NCBI RefSeq assembly: GCF_000328765.2
Contig: NC_019954.2
Span: 2,567,780-2,631,779 of the forward strand
Direction of reading: 5' to 3'
Length of the DNA: 64,000 nucleotides
Origin: Tepidanaerobacter acetatoxydans Re1
GTDB lineage: Bacteria > Bacillota > Thermosediminibacteria > Thermosediminibacterales > Tepidanaerobacteraceae
In this document: piece by piece, positions 1 to 9,405 of the stretch
Layout of the letters: the number at the start of each line of letters is the position of its first letter
Position numbering within the stretch: the first letter of the stretch is position 1
Program-made: the position numbers and the translations under genes
Notes under the pieces: model-generated
Databases searched by the model: none
What the model was told of the DNA's origin: nothing
Seen by the model: only the letters and a program-made list of their open reading frames with translations

Positions 1-20
1 TTTCATATTTTCAGCGTATA

Positions 21-55
21 AAAAGAATCTCACTAAGTGAGATTCTTTTTTTTTA
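21..55 (+). terminator. Intrinsic terminator ahead of the aro operon
   Basis: Perfect inverted repeat AAAGAATCTCAC / GTGAGATTCTTT with a short loop, followed by a run of T. It probably ends a transcript entering from the left edge. An attenuator belonging to a leader that lies mostly outside the window cannot be excluded. The 117 bases between it and aroF show no T-box core and no clear sigma-A promoter. Confidence 0.8.
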
Positions 56-172
56 ATAAAATTTGGTTTCGATGCAGAAATCCTTCCAAGATGAAGGTGG
101 TCTCATCTTCACAGGAATAGTTTTCTATATCGGAATCAAAGAATCAAATTTGTTTCAGGAGGGATAAGTATT

Positions 173-1186
173 ATGATAGTAGTAATGAAGACCGATGCAG
201 ACCCCGACGATGTCCATACTGTTAAAAGCAAAATCTCGGATATGAAACTTGAGGTGTATGAATCCATAGGCTTGAACTACCATCTGATAGGTATTGTGGG
301 AGATACTAGCAAAGTTGATGCCGAGAGTTTTACCGGAATTCAAAGTGTTAAGAAGGTCATTCATGTGCAGGAACCTTATAAAAAGGCCAGTCGGCTTTTT
401 CATCCGGAAGATTCCGTAATTTCTGTAGGCGATAAAACCATCGGTGGGAACAAGCTTGCAATAATCGCAGGCCCTTGCTCGGTTGAAAGCAGGGAACAGA
501 TAATCCATGTAGCCGAAAAGGTTAAGGAGGCAGGAGCAGGCTTTTTAAGGGGAGGTGCTTTTAAGCCCAGGACATCGCCCTATAGTTTCCAAGGTCTTAA
601 AGAGGAAGGGCTGGAATTGTTAAAATACGCCCGGGAAAAAACCGGCCTCCCCATTGTTGTTGAATTAATGTCACAGGACAAGTTAGACCTTTATGAACGA
701 GATGTGGATATTATTCAGATAGGCGCAAGAAATATGCAGAACTTTGAGCTGCTGAAGGCCGTAGGCCAGACCAGAAAACCCATTTTATTAAAAAGAGGCC
801 TGTCGGCAACTATTGAGGAGCTTTTGATGGCAGCCGAATATATAATGGCCGGCGGCAATGAAAATATCATATTATGTGAAAGAGGAATTAGGACATTTGA
901 AAATTACACTCGAAATACCCTTGACTTAAGCGCAATCCCTGCCATCAAAAAGTCAAGCCATCTTCCGGTAATAGTAGACCCCAGTCACGCCTCCGGCATA
1001 TGGTGGATGGTAGAACCTCTTGCAAAGGCTGCAGTTGCCGTAGGGGCAGACGGTATAATGGTAGAGGTTCACAATGACCCTGCTAATGCCTTGTGCGACG
1101 GCAGTCAGTCCATCAAACCTGAAAAATTTAAGCATCTGGTAGACAGCATTAGAGAAATAGCCAGAATACAAAATCGCGAAATATAG
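173..1186 (+). CDS. aroF: 3-deoxy-7-phosphoheptulonate synthase (DAHP synthase, AroF/type I-beta)
   Basis: Catalyses the first step of the shikimate pathway, condensing erythrose-4-phosphate with phosphoenolpyruvate in the cytosol. The 337-residue protein has an N-terminal ferredoxin-like domain (about 1-70), as in the DAHP synthases of Bacillus/Thermotoga type. The TIM-barrel follows, with the AGPCSVES motif, the PRTSPYSFQG loop that binds PEP, the KRG motif and the VDPSHASG metal-site region. The ATG at 173 has a GGAGGG site nine bases upstream; the ATG at 188 is less likely. It is the first gene of a nine-gene aromatic cluster, 10 bp before tyrA. The N-terminal domain in this family often mediates feedback inhibition by aromatic end products; that is family knowledge, not visible here. 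Confidence 0.97.
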   Translation: MIVVMKTDADPDDVHTVKSKISDMKLEVYESIGLNYHLIGIVGDTSKVDAESFTGIQSVKKVIHVQEPYKKASRLFHPEDSVISVGDKTIGGNKLAIIAGPCSVESREQIIHVAEKVKEAGAGFLRGGAFKPRTSPYSFQGLKEEGLELLKYAREKTGLPIVVELMSQDKLDLYERDVDIIQIGARNMQNFELLKAVGQTRKPILLKRGLSATIEELLMAAEYIMAGGNENIILCERGIRTFENYTRNTLDLSAIPAIKKSSHLPVIVDPSHASGIWWMVEPLAKAAVAVGADGIMVEVHNDPANALCDGSQSIKPEKFKHLVDSIREIARIQNREI

Positions 1187-1196
1187 AGGTGATTAA

Positions 1197-2081
1197 ATGG
1201 ATTATTCAGACTTTAGTATGACGGTTGTCGGACTTGGACTTATAGGCGGTTCTCTGGCTATGGCCATTAAAGATAGGCTGAAGCCAAAAAACTTATGGGG
1301 TATAGATGTCAATACGAATGCGTTGGACTATGCCGAAAGTGCGGGACTTATTAACCGAGGCTTTTTATCTGCAAAAGAACCCCTCCAAAAATCTGATTTT
1401 GTCTTTATTTGCATATATCCTCGGGAAACTGCGGAATTCATAAGACAGAACATGGATAATTTCAAGTCCGGCGCCGTCATAACCGATACTACAGGTATCA
1501 AGGTGCCCATTATTTCCGAGATAGGCTCGATTTTAAGGGATGATGTGGATTACATAAGCGGACACCCCATGGCCGGCCGAGAGAGTAAGGGGCTGGAATT
1601 TGCACGGGAAAATATTTTTGAGGGTGCGGATTATTTAATAACACCTACCGAAAAAAATAAACCTGAAAATATTGCACTAATAGAGGATATCGTAAAGCAA
1701 TTGGGCTTCGGCCATGTAGTCCGGCTAACTCCGCAGCAGCATGATAATATGATTGCTTTTGTAAGCCATCTCCCCCATGTGATTGCTGCGGCATTGGTCT
1801 TAAATCCAATTTTGGAAAAGGAAACTCTGTATTTCGGAGGCAGCTTTCGGGATATAACAAGAGTTGGCCGCATAAACCCTGATTTATGGTCACAACTGCT
1901 GCTGGATAATGGGGATTATGTTATAAAGCACTTGAAAATCTTTGAAGACAGCATACAAGATTTTATACAAGTCATCGACAGCCAAGATGAAACCCGGCTC
2001 AAAGCTCTTTTAGCAAAGGCATGCGAGCGAAAGGAGGGGCTTGATTTAAGTGTTGACGCTCGATGTAAATCCGGGAAATAA
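1197..2081 (+). CDS. tyrA: Prephenate dehydrogenase
   Basis: Oxidatively decarboxylates prephenate to 4-hydroxyphenylpyruvate, the tyrosine branch. The Rossmann fold starts near residue 9 with VVGLGLIGGSLA. SGHPMAGRESKG and SHLPHVIAAAL are the conserved prephenate-site segments. At 294 residues it is the short form without a C-terminal ACT domain, so feedback control, if any, would have to act elsewhere. It starts at an ATG preceded by GAGGTGATTA, and its last 32 bases overlap aroB, which implies translational coupling. Confidence 0.95.
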   Translation: MDYSDFSMTVVGLGLIGGSLAMAIKDRLKPKNLWGIDVNTNALDYAESAGLINRGFLSAKEPLQKSDFVFICIYPRETAEFIRQNMDNFKSGAVITDTTGIKVPIISEIGSILRDDVDYISGHPMAGRESKGLEFARENIFEGADYLITPTEKNKPENIALIEDIVKQLGFGHVVRLTPQQHDNMIAFVSHLPHVIAAALVLNPILEKETLYFGGSFRDITRVGRINPDLWSQLLLDNGDYVIKHLKIFEDSIQDFIQVIDSQDETRLKALLAKACERKEGLDLSVDARCKSGK

Positions 2082-3117
2082 AACTTATACCGTGTATATT
2101 GAAAAAGGTTTGATTTGTCGGCTGGGAAGTATGTTAAAAAATACAGTAAAGGCTGAAAAGGTTGCCGTTATTACCGATGAAAACGTCAATGGCCTTTATG
2201 GCAAGCAGGTATTAAACTCATTGGAGTCAGAAGGTTTTGACACATATTTAATTGTAGTTGACGCAGGAGAAAGAAGTAAATCTTCATCTACGCTTATGAA
2301 GGTATATAAAGAATTGCTCGATAGCAAAATCACCCGATGGGACTGCATTCTTACATTGGGAGGCGGAGTTGTGGGAGATTTGGGAGGATTTGCGGCAGCT
2401 ACTTTTTTACGAGGAATCCCTTATGTCCAAGTTCCCACAAGCCTTATTGCTCAGGTCGACAGCAGCATAGGCGGTAAGGTGGGCATCGATTTGCCGGAAG
2501 GTAAAAACTTAATCGGCAGTTTCTACCATCCTGAAGCCGTATTTATTGATACAAACCTTTTGAATACCCTTGATGAAAGATTTTTCAGCGATGGCATGGG
2601 CGAAGTAATAAAATATGGCTGCATAAAAAATCGCAGTCTTTTTGAACAGCTTCTGAATTTTAAAACAAAGGATGAGCTTTTAAGCAATATGGAGCAAATC
2701 ATACTTACATGTTTGAATATTAAAAAAGAAGTAGTGGAACAGGACGAGCGAGATACCGGCTGCCGAATGATATTAAATTTCGGGCATACCCTGGGTCATG
2801 CCATAGAAAAATATTTCGATTATATCACATATACTCATGGGGAAGGAGTGGCGATAGGGATGTACCAGATAACTAAAAAAAGCGAACAAATGGGCATAAC
2901 CGAACCCGGCACAAGCCAACTCTTGAAAGAGGCCTTTTTAAAATACGGACTTCCTTATGAACTGCCTCAAGCTAATATAAACGAGCTTATAAATGCTATC
3001 GGTACAGATAAAAAAAGCAGTGGCAAGTATATCAATATTGTATTGCTAAAATCCATCGGGGAATGTTTTGTAGAGAAGATTAGTCAAAATAAAGTCTTTG
3101 AGTTTTTTAGTTTTTAA
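2050..3117 (+). CDS. aroB: 3-dehydroquinate synthase
   Basis: Converts DAHP to 3-dehydroquinate using NAD and a divalent metal. The 355-residue protein shows the NAD-binding stretch GGGVVGDLGGFAAATF, the PTSLIAQVDSSIGGK signature and metal-ligand contexts GMGEVIKYG, NFGHTLGHAIE and THGEGVAIG. Translation probably starts at the GTG at 2050 (a TTG follows directly), behind the AAGGAGGGGC inside the tyrA end. Full length for the family; no anomalies seen. Confidence 0.96.
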   Translation: MLTLDVNPGNKTYTVYIEKGLICRLGSMLKNTVKAEKVAVITDENVNGLYGKQVLNSLESEGFDTYLIVVDAGERSKSSSTLMKVYKELLDSKITRWDCILTLGGGVVGDLGGFAAATFLRGIPYVQVPTSLIAQVDSSIGGKVGIDLPEGKNLIGSFYHPEAVFIDTNLLNTLDERFFSDGMGEVIKYGCIKNRSLFEQLLNFKTKDELLSNMEQIILTCLNIKKEVVEQDERDTGCRMILNFGHTLGHAIEKYFDYITYTHGEGVAIGMYQITKKSEQMGITEPGTSQLLKEAFLKYGLPYELPQANINELINAIGTDKKSSGKYINIVLLKSIGECFVEKISQNKVFEFFSF

Positions 3118-3145
3118 AATACCAATATAAAAGCAGGTGTTATTA

Positions 3146-4450
3146 ATGAAAAACCTAGAGGTGTCATTGCCTTTTCCCAATGGTGAAGTCTTTATTCCTC
3201 CCTCAAAAAGCATAAGCCACCGCATGCTTATATGTGCAGGTCTTGCCGAAGGGGAAAGCATATTGCAAAATATTGCGTTTTCCGATGATATTATTGCCAC
3301 TAAAAACGGCATAAAGGCATTTGGAGCAAAAATCCGATACCTCGGCAATTATATCAGTGATAAGGCAAATGATGTTGCCGTTAAGGGAATCAAGCTCGCA
3401 AATATCAGGGATAACTTGACAATAGACTGCAAGGAATCCGGTTCTACCCTGAGGTTTTTAATACCGATTGCATTAGCTTACGGAAAGCAGGTTACGTTTA
3501 TCGGACGTGGAAGGCTTTTTGATAGGCCGCTTGATGTGTTTTATGATGTGTTTAGGAAACATGGCATAAATTATTTTATGGAAAATGACAAACCGTCTTT
3601 GACTGTTGCAGGTAAACTAAAGCCGGATACATTTAATATAAAAGGTAATGTAAGCTCCCAATTCATTTCCGGCCTGCTATTTGCCCTTCCCTTGCTGGAA
3701 GGCGACTCCCTTATCATAACAACAACCCCGGTAGAATCAAAGGCATACATAGACCTTACGATTGATGCTTTGAAAAGGTTTGATGTGAAAGTGGAAAATC
3801 AAGATTATGAGCAGTTTTCTATAAAAGGCAGGCAAATTTATAAAGCCGCTGACTGCCGTGTGGAGGGAGATTTTTCCCAGGGGGCTTTTTGGCTTGCCGC
3901 AGGGGTTTTAGGCGGTAGTATTACCTGCTTTAATCTAGATATCAATTCACATCAAGGCGATAAATACATCGTTGATATAATCCGCAAAATGGGCGCACAG
4001 CCTGTCATAGGAAAGAATTTTATTAAAGTCGAAGCATCAAATACTCATGGGGTAACTGTAGATGCGGCACAATGCCCCGACCTGGTACCCATCGTTGCTG
4101 TGCTGGGGGCTTTAAGCCGGGGAACTACGCAAATCTTAAATGCCGGGCGGCTGCGAATAAAGGAATCCGACAGGCTAAAGGCCATATCTTTGGAGCTTAG
4201 CCACTTGGGGGCAAAAATCGTGGAACTTGCCGACGGCCTTATCATAGAAGGTAGGGATATGCTTGATGGCGGTATTGTTGACAGTTGGAACGACCACAGG
4301 ATAGCCATGGCACTTGCCGTAGCCTCTGTCAGATGTCGCAACCCAGTCATCATAAAGCACAGTGATGCGGTAAGTAAATCTTACCCGGGGTTTTGGAAGG
4401 ATTTTATAAAGTTGGGAGGTGTGGTAGATGAGTTCGATTTTCGGGCGTAA
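3146..4450 (+). CDS. aroA: 3-phosphoshikimate 1-carboxyvinyltransferase (EPSP synthase)
   Basis: Transfers enolpyruvate from PEP to shikimate-3-phosphate. About 434 residues forming two inside-out alpha/beta barrels, with the shikimate-phosphate motif PPSKSISHR near the N-terminus, ESGSTLRFLIP, and the C-terminal GRLRIKESDRL and WNDHRIAMALA motifs. I chose the ATG at 3146 because AGGTG sits seven bases before it; the in-frame GTG at 3137 lies inside that ribosome site. The end overlaps aroC by 23 bp. The serine in SKSISHR and the sequence around it resemble class II enzymes more than the E. coli class I type; this is an impression and was not computed. Confidence 0.96.
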   Translation: MKNLEVSLPFPNGEVFIPPSKSISHRMLICAGLAEGESILQNIAFSDDIIATKNGIKAFGAKIRYLGNYISDKANDVAVKGIKLANIRDNLTIDCKESGSTLRFLIPIALAYGKQVTFIGRGRLFDRPLDVFYDVFRKHGINYFMENDKPSLTVAGKLKPDTFNIKGNVSSQFISGLLFALPLLEGDSLIITTTPVESKAYIDLTIDALKRFDVKVENQDYEQFSIKGRQIYKAADCRVEGDFSQGAFWLAAGVLGGSITCFNLDINSHQGDKYIVDIIRKMGAQPVIGKNFIKVEASNTHGVTVDAAQCPDLVPIVAVLGALSRGTTQILNAGRLRIKESDRLKAISLELSHLGAKIVELADGLIIEGRDMLDGGIVDSWNDHRIAMALAVASVRCRNPVIIKHSDAVSKSYPGFWKDFIKLGGVVDEFDFRA

Positions 4451-5537
4451 TTTTAAGGTCTCTATTTTTGGCGAATCACATGGCAAGGCCGTTGGTGTCG
4501 TTTTGGACGGACTGCCTTCCGGCATCAGGCTAAATATGGAGTTTATTGAGCAAGAAATGGCTCGAAGGCGGCCGGGAAAAAGCCCACTTTCAACTTTGCG
4601 GTCTGAAAGTGATTCCTTTGAAATACTGAGCGGATATTTTAACGAAGCCACTACCGGCACGCCCCTTTGTGCGGTAATTTTCAACAGTGACTGTGCATCG
4701 GATGACTATGCCCCGATGAAAAGTTTACTGCGGCCGGGCCATGTCGATTACACGGGTTTCGTCAAATACGGCGGGTTTAATGACTATCGTGGCGGAGGTC
4801 ATTTTTCAGGCAGGCTCACGGCTCCGCTGGTTTTTGCAGGAGCAGTGGCAAAACAGGCTTTGCAAATGGACAACATCCTCGTCGGAAGCCATGTAAAAAG
4901 CATCTGTCATGCGGAAGACGAAAGCTTTGACAGTGCAAATATCGATGAAAATACTTTAAAAGAATTAAGAAACCTCGCAATCCCGGTTTTAAACCGAGAT
5001 GCAGGCGAAAAAATGGCACAGTGCATATTGGATGCGAAAAACGACAGGGATTCGGTGGGAGGTGTTATCGAAACCGCTGTCCTCAACCTGCAGCCGGGGC
5101 TGGGCTCACCCTTTTTTGACAGTATGGAGAGCTGTCTTGCACATATTTTATTTTCCATACCGGCAGTAAAAGGCGTTGAATTCGGTGAAGGTTTTAATAT
5201 TACAAAAATGAGAGGGTCTAAAGCAAATGACGCATTTATAATAGATGAAAATAAAATTAAAACAGCAACAAATTATAACGGCGGCATACTCGGCGGGATT
5301 ACGAACGGGATGCCGGTGGTGTTTAGGGTTGCGATAAAACCTACTCCTTCCATAGGCATCCAACAGCAAACGGTCGATTTTTTAAAAAATCAAGAAGCAA
5401 CAATATCAGTCAAAGGCAGGCATGACCCCTGTATTGTGCCGAGAGCGGTACCGGTGATAGAAGCGGCGGCAGCTATTGTTATCTTAGATTTGATTTTGGA
5501 AAGGTATGGTGAGGCATGGACGAATTGGAAGAACTGA
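4428..5537 (+). CDS. aroC: Chorismate synthase
   Basis: Makes chorismate from EPSP by 1,4-elimination, with reduced FMN as cofactor. The 369-residue protein carries the family signatures [10 protein letters not shown] near the N-terminus, [10 protein letters not shown] and [14 protein letters not shown], plus the C-terminal [19 protein letters not shown]. It starts inside the end of aroA and overlaps the chorismate mutase gene by 22 bp, so supply and first use of chorismate are translationally linked. Confidence 0.97.
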   Translation: MSSIFGRNFKVSIFGESHGKAVGVVLDGLPSGIRLNMEFIEQEMARRRPGKSPLSTLRSESDSFEILSGYFNEATTGTPLCAVIFNSDCASDDYAPMKSLLRPGHVDYTGFVKYGGFNDYRGGGHFSGRLTAPLVFAGAVAKQALQMDNILVGSHVKSICHAEDESFDSANIDENTLKELRNLAIPVLNRDAGEKMAQCILDAKNDRDSVGGVIETAVLNLQPGLGSPFFDSMESCLAHILFSIPAVKGVEFGEGFNITKMRGSKANDAFIIDENKIKTATNYNGGILGGITNGMPVVFRVAIKPTPSIGIQQQTVDFLKNQEATISVKGRHDPCIVPRAVPVIEAAAAIVILDLILERYGEAWTNWKN

Positions 5538-5803
5538 GAGCCCGGATAGATGAAATAGACGCTAAGCTTGTAGAGCTGTTTGAAAAGCGGATGGAAATAT
5601 CGCATAAGATTGCTTTATATAAGATAGCAAATGATATGCCTATAACAAATGACGAAAGAGAAAAGGAAGTCTTAAACAAAAATATAGCAAGATTAAAGGA
5701 CAGGGGTTTTGAACCTAAGCTTGTGGAATTTTTTTCAATGCTTTTTAAGTTGAGTAAAGAAGTTCAGAATGAAGAATTTAAAAAACAGACTAAATATCAA
5801 TGA
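5516..5803 (+). CDS. Monofunctional chorismate mutase (AroQ class)
   Basis: Rearranges chorismate to prephenate. The 95-residue all-helical domain begins with the typical [20 protein letters not shown] helix and contains the ISHKIALYK segment, whose arginine and lysine positions line the active site in AroQ-class mutases. It is a free-standing domain, not fused to prephenate dehydratase or DAHP synthase. It overlaps aroC and precedes aroE by nine bases. No prephenate dehydratase gene lies in the window, so the phenylalanine branch must be encoded elsewhere. Confidence 0.9.
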   Translation: MDELEELRARIDEIDAKLVELFEKRMEISHKIALYKIANDMPITNDEREKEVLNKNIARLKDRGFEPKLVEFFSMLFKLSKEVQNEEFKKQTKYQ

Positions 5804-5812
5804 GGTGATGGT

Positions 5813-6628
5813 GTGAGCAGTATATATGGCCTCATAGGTGAAAGTTTAAGTCATAGCCTTTCACCGGAAATCCATGAAAGTTTTTTCCTTAAAACCGGTG
5901 TTTTAGGAAAGTACGGGCTTTTTGAGGTAAAAAGAAAATACTTGCATGATGCCGTCCTAGGGCTCAAGGCTCTCGGCATAAAGGGCGCAAATGTCACTAT
6001 TCCTTATAAGACGGAGATTATCAGGTTTCTTGATAATATGTCTGATGAAGCTGAAAAAATAGGAGCTGTCAATACATTAATTGTAAAAGAAGATAAAATC
6101 GCGGGGGATAATACGGATTACTACGGTTTTGGCATGACACTTGACAGGCATCATATTGAGCCAAAAGGCAAAACTGCGGTAGTCCTGGGGACAGGAGGCG
6201 CATCCAGAGCAATTGTGCAATACCTTTTGGACAATGACATAGGAGATATTACCCTAGTAAGTACTCATGTTCAAAAGGCCAAGGAGCAATTTCCGGGTTT
6301 AAGCATTATATCATATGAAGATTTGCACTGCATAAATGAAAGGGATATTTTGATAAACTGCACTCCGGTCGGCATGTTTCCAAATATGAAAGACAGTCCT
6401 GTTTGTGCTGCCCATGTTGCAAAATTCAAAGCTGTGATTGATCTCATATACAATCCAAAACAGACCATTCTTTTAAAGTCAGCCCAGGAGCTTAATATAC
6501 CGGCAATAAACGGACTTTATATGTTGGTGGCTCAGGCGGCAAAAGCTCAAGAGCTGTGGAATGAAATTGCTGTTGATAAAAAAATTATTGAACTGGTTTA
6601 TCTGCAAATAGATGGGAAGATCAGATAA
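5813..6628 (+). CDS. aroE: Shikimate dehydrogenase
   Basis: Reduces 3-dehydroshikimate to shikimate with NADPH. The 271-residue protein shows the substrate motif SLSHSLSPEIH, the catalytic lysine in NVTIPYK, the NTDYYGF motif, the Rossmann loop GTGGASRAI and the late NCTPVGM and DLIYNP motifs. It starts at a GTG behind AATGAGGTGATG. Its stop overlaps the aroK start by one base (TAATG). Confidence 0.96.
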   Translation: MSSIYGLIGESLSHSLSPEIHESFFLKTGVLGKYGLFEVKRKYLHDAVLGLKALGIKGANVTIPYKTEIIRFLDNMSDEAEKIGAVNTLIVKEDKIAGDNTDYYGFGMTLDRHHIEPKGKTAVVLGTGGASRAIVQYLLDNDIGDITLVSTHVQKAKEQFPGLSIISYEDLHCINERDILINCTPVGMFPNMKDSPVCAAHVAKFKAVIDLIYNPKQTILLKSAQELNIPAINGLYMLVAQAAKAQELWNEIAVDKKIIELVYLQIDGKIR

Positions 6629-7143
6629 TGAAAGATAACTACGACAATATCGTGTTAATAGGTATGCCGGGCTCGGGAAAAACAAGTATCGGCAGGATTT
6701 TAGCAAAAAAGATTAATATGTGCTTTTATGATTTGGATGAATATATTGAACGCAAATCCGGGAAAAGAATAACGGAAATTTTCGCCATATACGGGGAAAG
6801 GCATTTCCGAACACTTGAAAGCTGTGCGGTGAAGGAAATAAGCAGCAAAACAAATGCTGTCATTTCCACCGGCGGAGGAGTAGTGCTTGACAGTAAAAAT
6901 ATGCATGTTTTAAATAAGAGAGGCATTATATTCTTTATAAATCGCCCTGTGGAAGATATAGCCAATGATATAGAAATTTCCTGCAGGCCGCTGCTTGCAA
7001 ATGACAGGGATAACATATACCGGCTTTATAAGGATAGGTATGAGCTTTACAAAAAATGCTCCGACTTTGAGATTTTAAATGATAGAGGAATTTTAGAAGC
7101 GGTAAAGCAAATAATAGAGATTTTAAATAGGAATTATGCTTAA
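6628..7143 (+). CDS. aroK: Shikimate kinase
   Basis: Phosphorylates shikimate with ATP. The 171-residue P-loop kinase has Walker A GMPGSGKTSIG near residue 12, the DLDEYIE shikimate-binding aspartate region, the arginine in GERHFRTLE and the STGGGVV motif. It overlaps aroE by one base and is followed by a 62-bp gap before the aroQ start. Confidence 0.96.
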   Translation: MKDNYDNIVLIGMPGSGKTSIGRILAKKINMCFYDLDEYIERKSGKRITEIFAIYGERHFRTLESCAVKEISSKTNAVISTGGGVVLDSKNMHVLNKRGIIFFINRPVEDIANDIEISCRPLLANDRDNIYRLYKDRYELYKKCSDFEILNDRGILEAVKQIIEILNRNYA

Positions 7144-7205
7144 ATCTAGCGGTGCACCACAAAGGGTAGTAAAGATATATATATATGAAGGAAGGTAAAA
7201 AAAAT

Positions 7206-7637
7206 ATGAACATACTTATAATCAACGGACCAAATATTAATATGCTGGGTATAAGGGAAAAAGACATATACGGCGGTAAAACCTATAAAGATATGTGCGA
7301 CTTGCTGTATAAAAGTGCAAAGGAAATGGGTATTTGCCTGGTTATTGTCCAAAATAATATCGAAGGAGAAATAATCAACTATATTCAGGGCGCATACGGC
7401 AAGTATGATGGTATCATAATAAATCCCGGAGCCTACACCCATTATAGTATTGCCATATATGATGCCTTAAAAGCCATTGACATTCCGGCAGTAGAAGTGC
7501 ATATAAGTAATATTCAGGCAAGGGAAGAATTCAGAAAAAAATCGGTTACTGCCGGAGCGTGCATCGGGCAGATTTGCGGTTTTGGTATTTATGGATATAT
7601 AATGGCAATGCTTGCATTGAAAAATATCTTAGAATAA
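7206..7637 (+). CDS. aroQ: 3-dehydroquinate dehydratase, type II
   Basis: Dehydrates 3-dehydroquinate to 3-dehydroshikimate, completing the set of shikimate enzymes. About 143 residues forming the dodecameric class II fold. INGPNINMLG near the N-terminus, NPGAYTHYSIAIYDA and VEVHISN..AREEFRKKS are the class II signatures, with the catalytic tyrosine and histidine embedded. An in-frame ATG at 7185 exists, but AAGGAAGG sits just ahead of the ATG at 7206, where homologues start. The operon ends here and meets murI convergently. Confidence 0.95.
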   Translation: MNILIINGPNINMLGIREKDIYGGKTYKDMCDLLYKSAKEMGICLVIVQNNIEGEIINYIQGAYGKYDGIIINPGAYTHYSIAIYDALKAIDIPAVEVHISNIQAREEFRKKSVTAGACIGQICGFGIYGYIMAMLALKNILE

Positions 7638-7667
7638 TAATCAAAAAATATATCGGATATATTGGAT

Positions 7668-8477
7668 TTAAATTTGAGGGTCGATTACATTTATAGGATT
7701 TATAGGTCTTTTTAAGAAATTTTCACCTACCTGTACAAATTTTTCCGGATTGTCGCTGACAAAGTATTGGTAAAACGCCGGGGAATTGTCCTGCCGCTTT
7801 AGGTTTTTGTCAATTAAAATACGTTGTACTTCTCTTGCTGTTTCCCAAGCCGAATCCACCAGCCGGACAGTTTCCCCCATAACCTTCCCCAGAGTAAGCT
7901 TTAAAAGGGGGTAATGTGTACATGCCAGCACTAATGTATCAATTCCCTGCTTCTTTAAAGATTCTAAATAGGTTTTAGCAGTATAAAAGGCAGCCTCATT
8001 TTCCAACCATCCTTCCTCTACTAAAGGCACAAAGAGAGGACAGGCTTTTGAATGTATTTTTATTTGCTTATTTAGTGCATGTATAGCCCTTTCATATGCA
8101 CAACTCTTTATGGTGCGTTCGGTGCCGATTACTCCGACCACTTGGTTTTCAGTGGCAGCCACTGCCGCCCTTGCTCCCGGCTCTATCACTCCTATGACCG
8201 GTACCGGTGATGATGCACAAAGTTTATCGAGACATGTAGCGCTGACAGTGTTACACGCTATTACAATCAGTTTTACATCCTTGCCCAGTAAGAATCTAAG
8301 TCCCTCAAAGGCAAATTGTGTAACAACTTCCGAGGATTTAGGCCCATAAGGCACTCGAGCGGTATCCCCAAAATATACAATATTTTCTTTAGGTAGCAGC
8401 TTCATAATTTCTCCGGCCACAGTCAGGCCTCCGATACCTGAATCAAAAACTCCTATGGGTTTATTTCTAACATCCAT
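7668..8477 (-). CDS. murI: Glutamate racemase
   Basis: Interconverts L- and D-glutamate for peptidoglycan. The 269-residue protein contains IGVFDSGIGGLTVA, GDTARVPYGPKS, the first catalytic cysteine in IACNTVSA and the second in LACTHYPLL, the standard two-cysteine arrangement. It is monocistronic or distally linked: about 200 bp separate it from the next gene on the same strand. It converges on aroQ with only about 30 bp between the stops. Confidence 0.96.
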   Translation of the reverse strand: MDVRNKPIGVFDSGIGGLTVAGEIMKLLPKENIVYFGDTARVPYGPKSSEVVTQFAFEGLRFLLGKDVKLIVIACNTVSATCLDKLCASSPVPVIGVIEPGARAAVAATENQVVGVIGTERTIKSCAYERAIHALNKQIKIHSKACPLFVPLVEEGWLENEAAFYTAKTYLESLKKQGIDTLVLACTHYPLLKLTLGKVMGETVRLVDSAWETAREVQRILIDKNLKRQDNSPAFYQYFVSDNPEKFVQVGENFLKRPINPINVIDPQI

Positions 8478-8631
8478 GATTTATCTCCGTCCCAATTATT
8501 GTAGTTTATTTATGCAAATCCAAATTCGAGCGCAAAAGTGCGGCTGTCAAAAGAAATTTTATCAGATAATATTATACTTCACTTTCTATAACAATAAAAG
8601 TATAAACTTAAACAGAGTCTATAGAACACTT

Positions 8632-8680
8632 AAAAAACAGGTTTAAAAATCGTTTTCGAGTGATTTATAAACCTGCTTTT
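8632..8680 (-). terminator. Intrinsic terminator of the PQQ-repeat gene
   Basis: On the minus strand AGCAGGTTTATAAATC pairs with GATTTTTAAACCTGTT around a short loop and runs into T residues. It begins immediately after the stop of the broken PQQ-repeat gene. The remaining bases up to murI (8478-8631) show nothing recognisable apart from the likely murI promoter area. Confidence 0.75.
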
Positions 8681-9405
8681 TACTCGGGAGAAAGTTTTAT
8701 CAGTTCTCGTTGAGTTGCTGCAAATAAGCTCATGGCCCCCGGAACTATTGCAGTTATTTTTTTACCTTCAAGATGCGTTTTAGCATCTAATGTTTTGATA
8801 TCATAAGCCATAAGGCCACTCTCTGTGCCTATAAAAAATGTATTGGGGCATACAATGGGCAAAGTAGTCGGAGCATCCGGCAAATCTATGACCCATATAA
8901 CCTCTGCTCTCTGAAAACTCAGTGCGGTAACTTCACCTCTGTAATTTGCCAGCAGCATAAAATCCTGATGAAAGGCCGGCATCATAAACTCCTCATCGGC
9001 AATCTTCTTCCTCCAAATGATTTCCCCCACCAATGGATTTAAAGCAGAAACCCATGAATCGCATGAAATGGTAAAAACCTTGCCGTCCCATATGGCCGGA
9101 GGTATTTGTATGATATCCGATATCTTGGTTTTCCAGCAAAGAATACCTTTTTCATCCAAACAGTAAATACATCTGTCATATGAGGCAAAATAAACAAAGT
9201 CATAACCTATGGCTGGAGAAGTAATATAGGCTCCGTAGGTTTTATAATTCCATTTCATATCGCCACTTTGATTAAAACAATAGAGGGTTCCGGAAGAAGG
9301 AGCATAAATTTGTGTTTTGTTGGCTGCTGCCGGCAAAATGAAGTTATCCTGTTTTAAGGTTTTTTGAGTTTTCCCTGAGTAAAAGTCTAAAATTGCCAAA
9401 CTGCC

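Noticed and set aside
56-172. Possible T-box or other riboswitch ahead of aroF
   Set aside because: No conserved T-box core or antiterminator sequence, and the terminator lies over 100 bp before the gene; only an AAGATGA/TCATCTT hairpin is visible.
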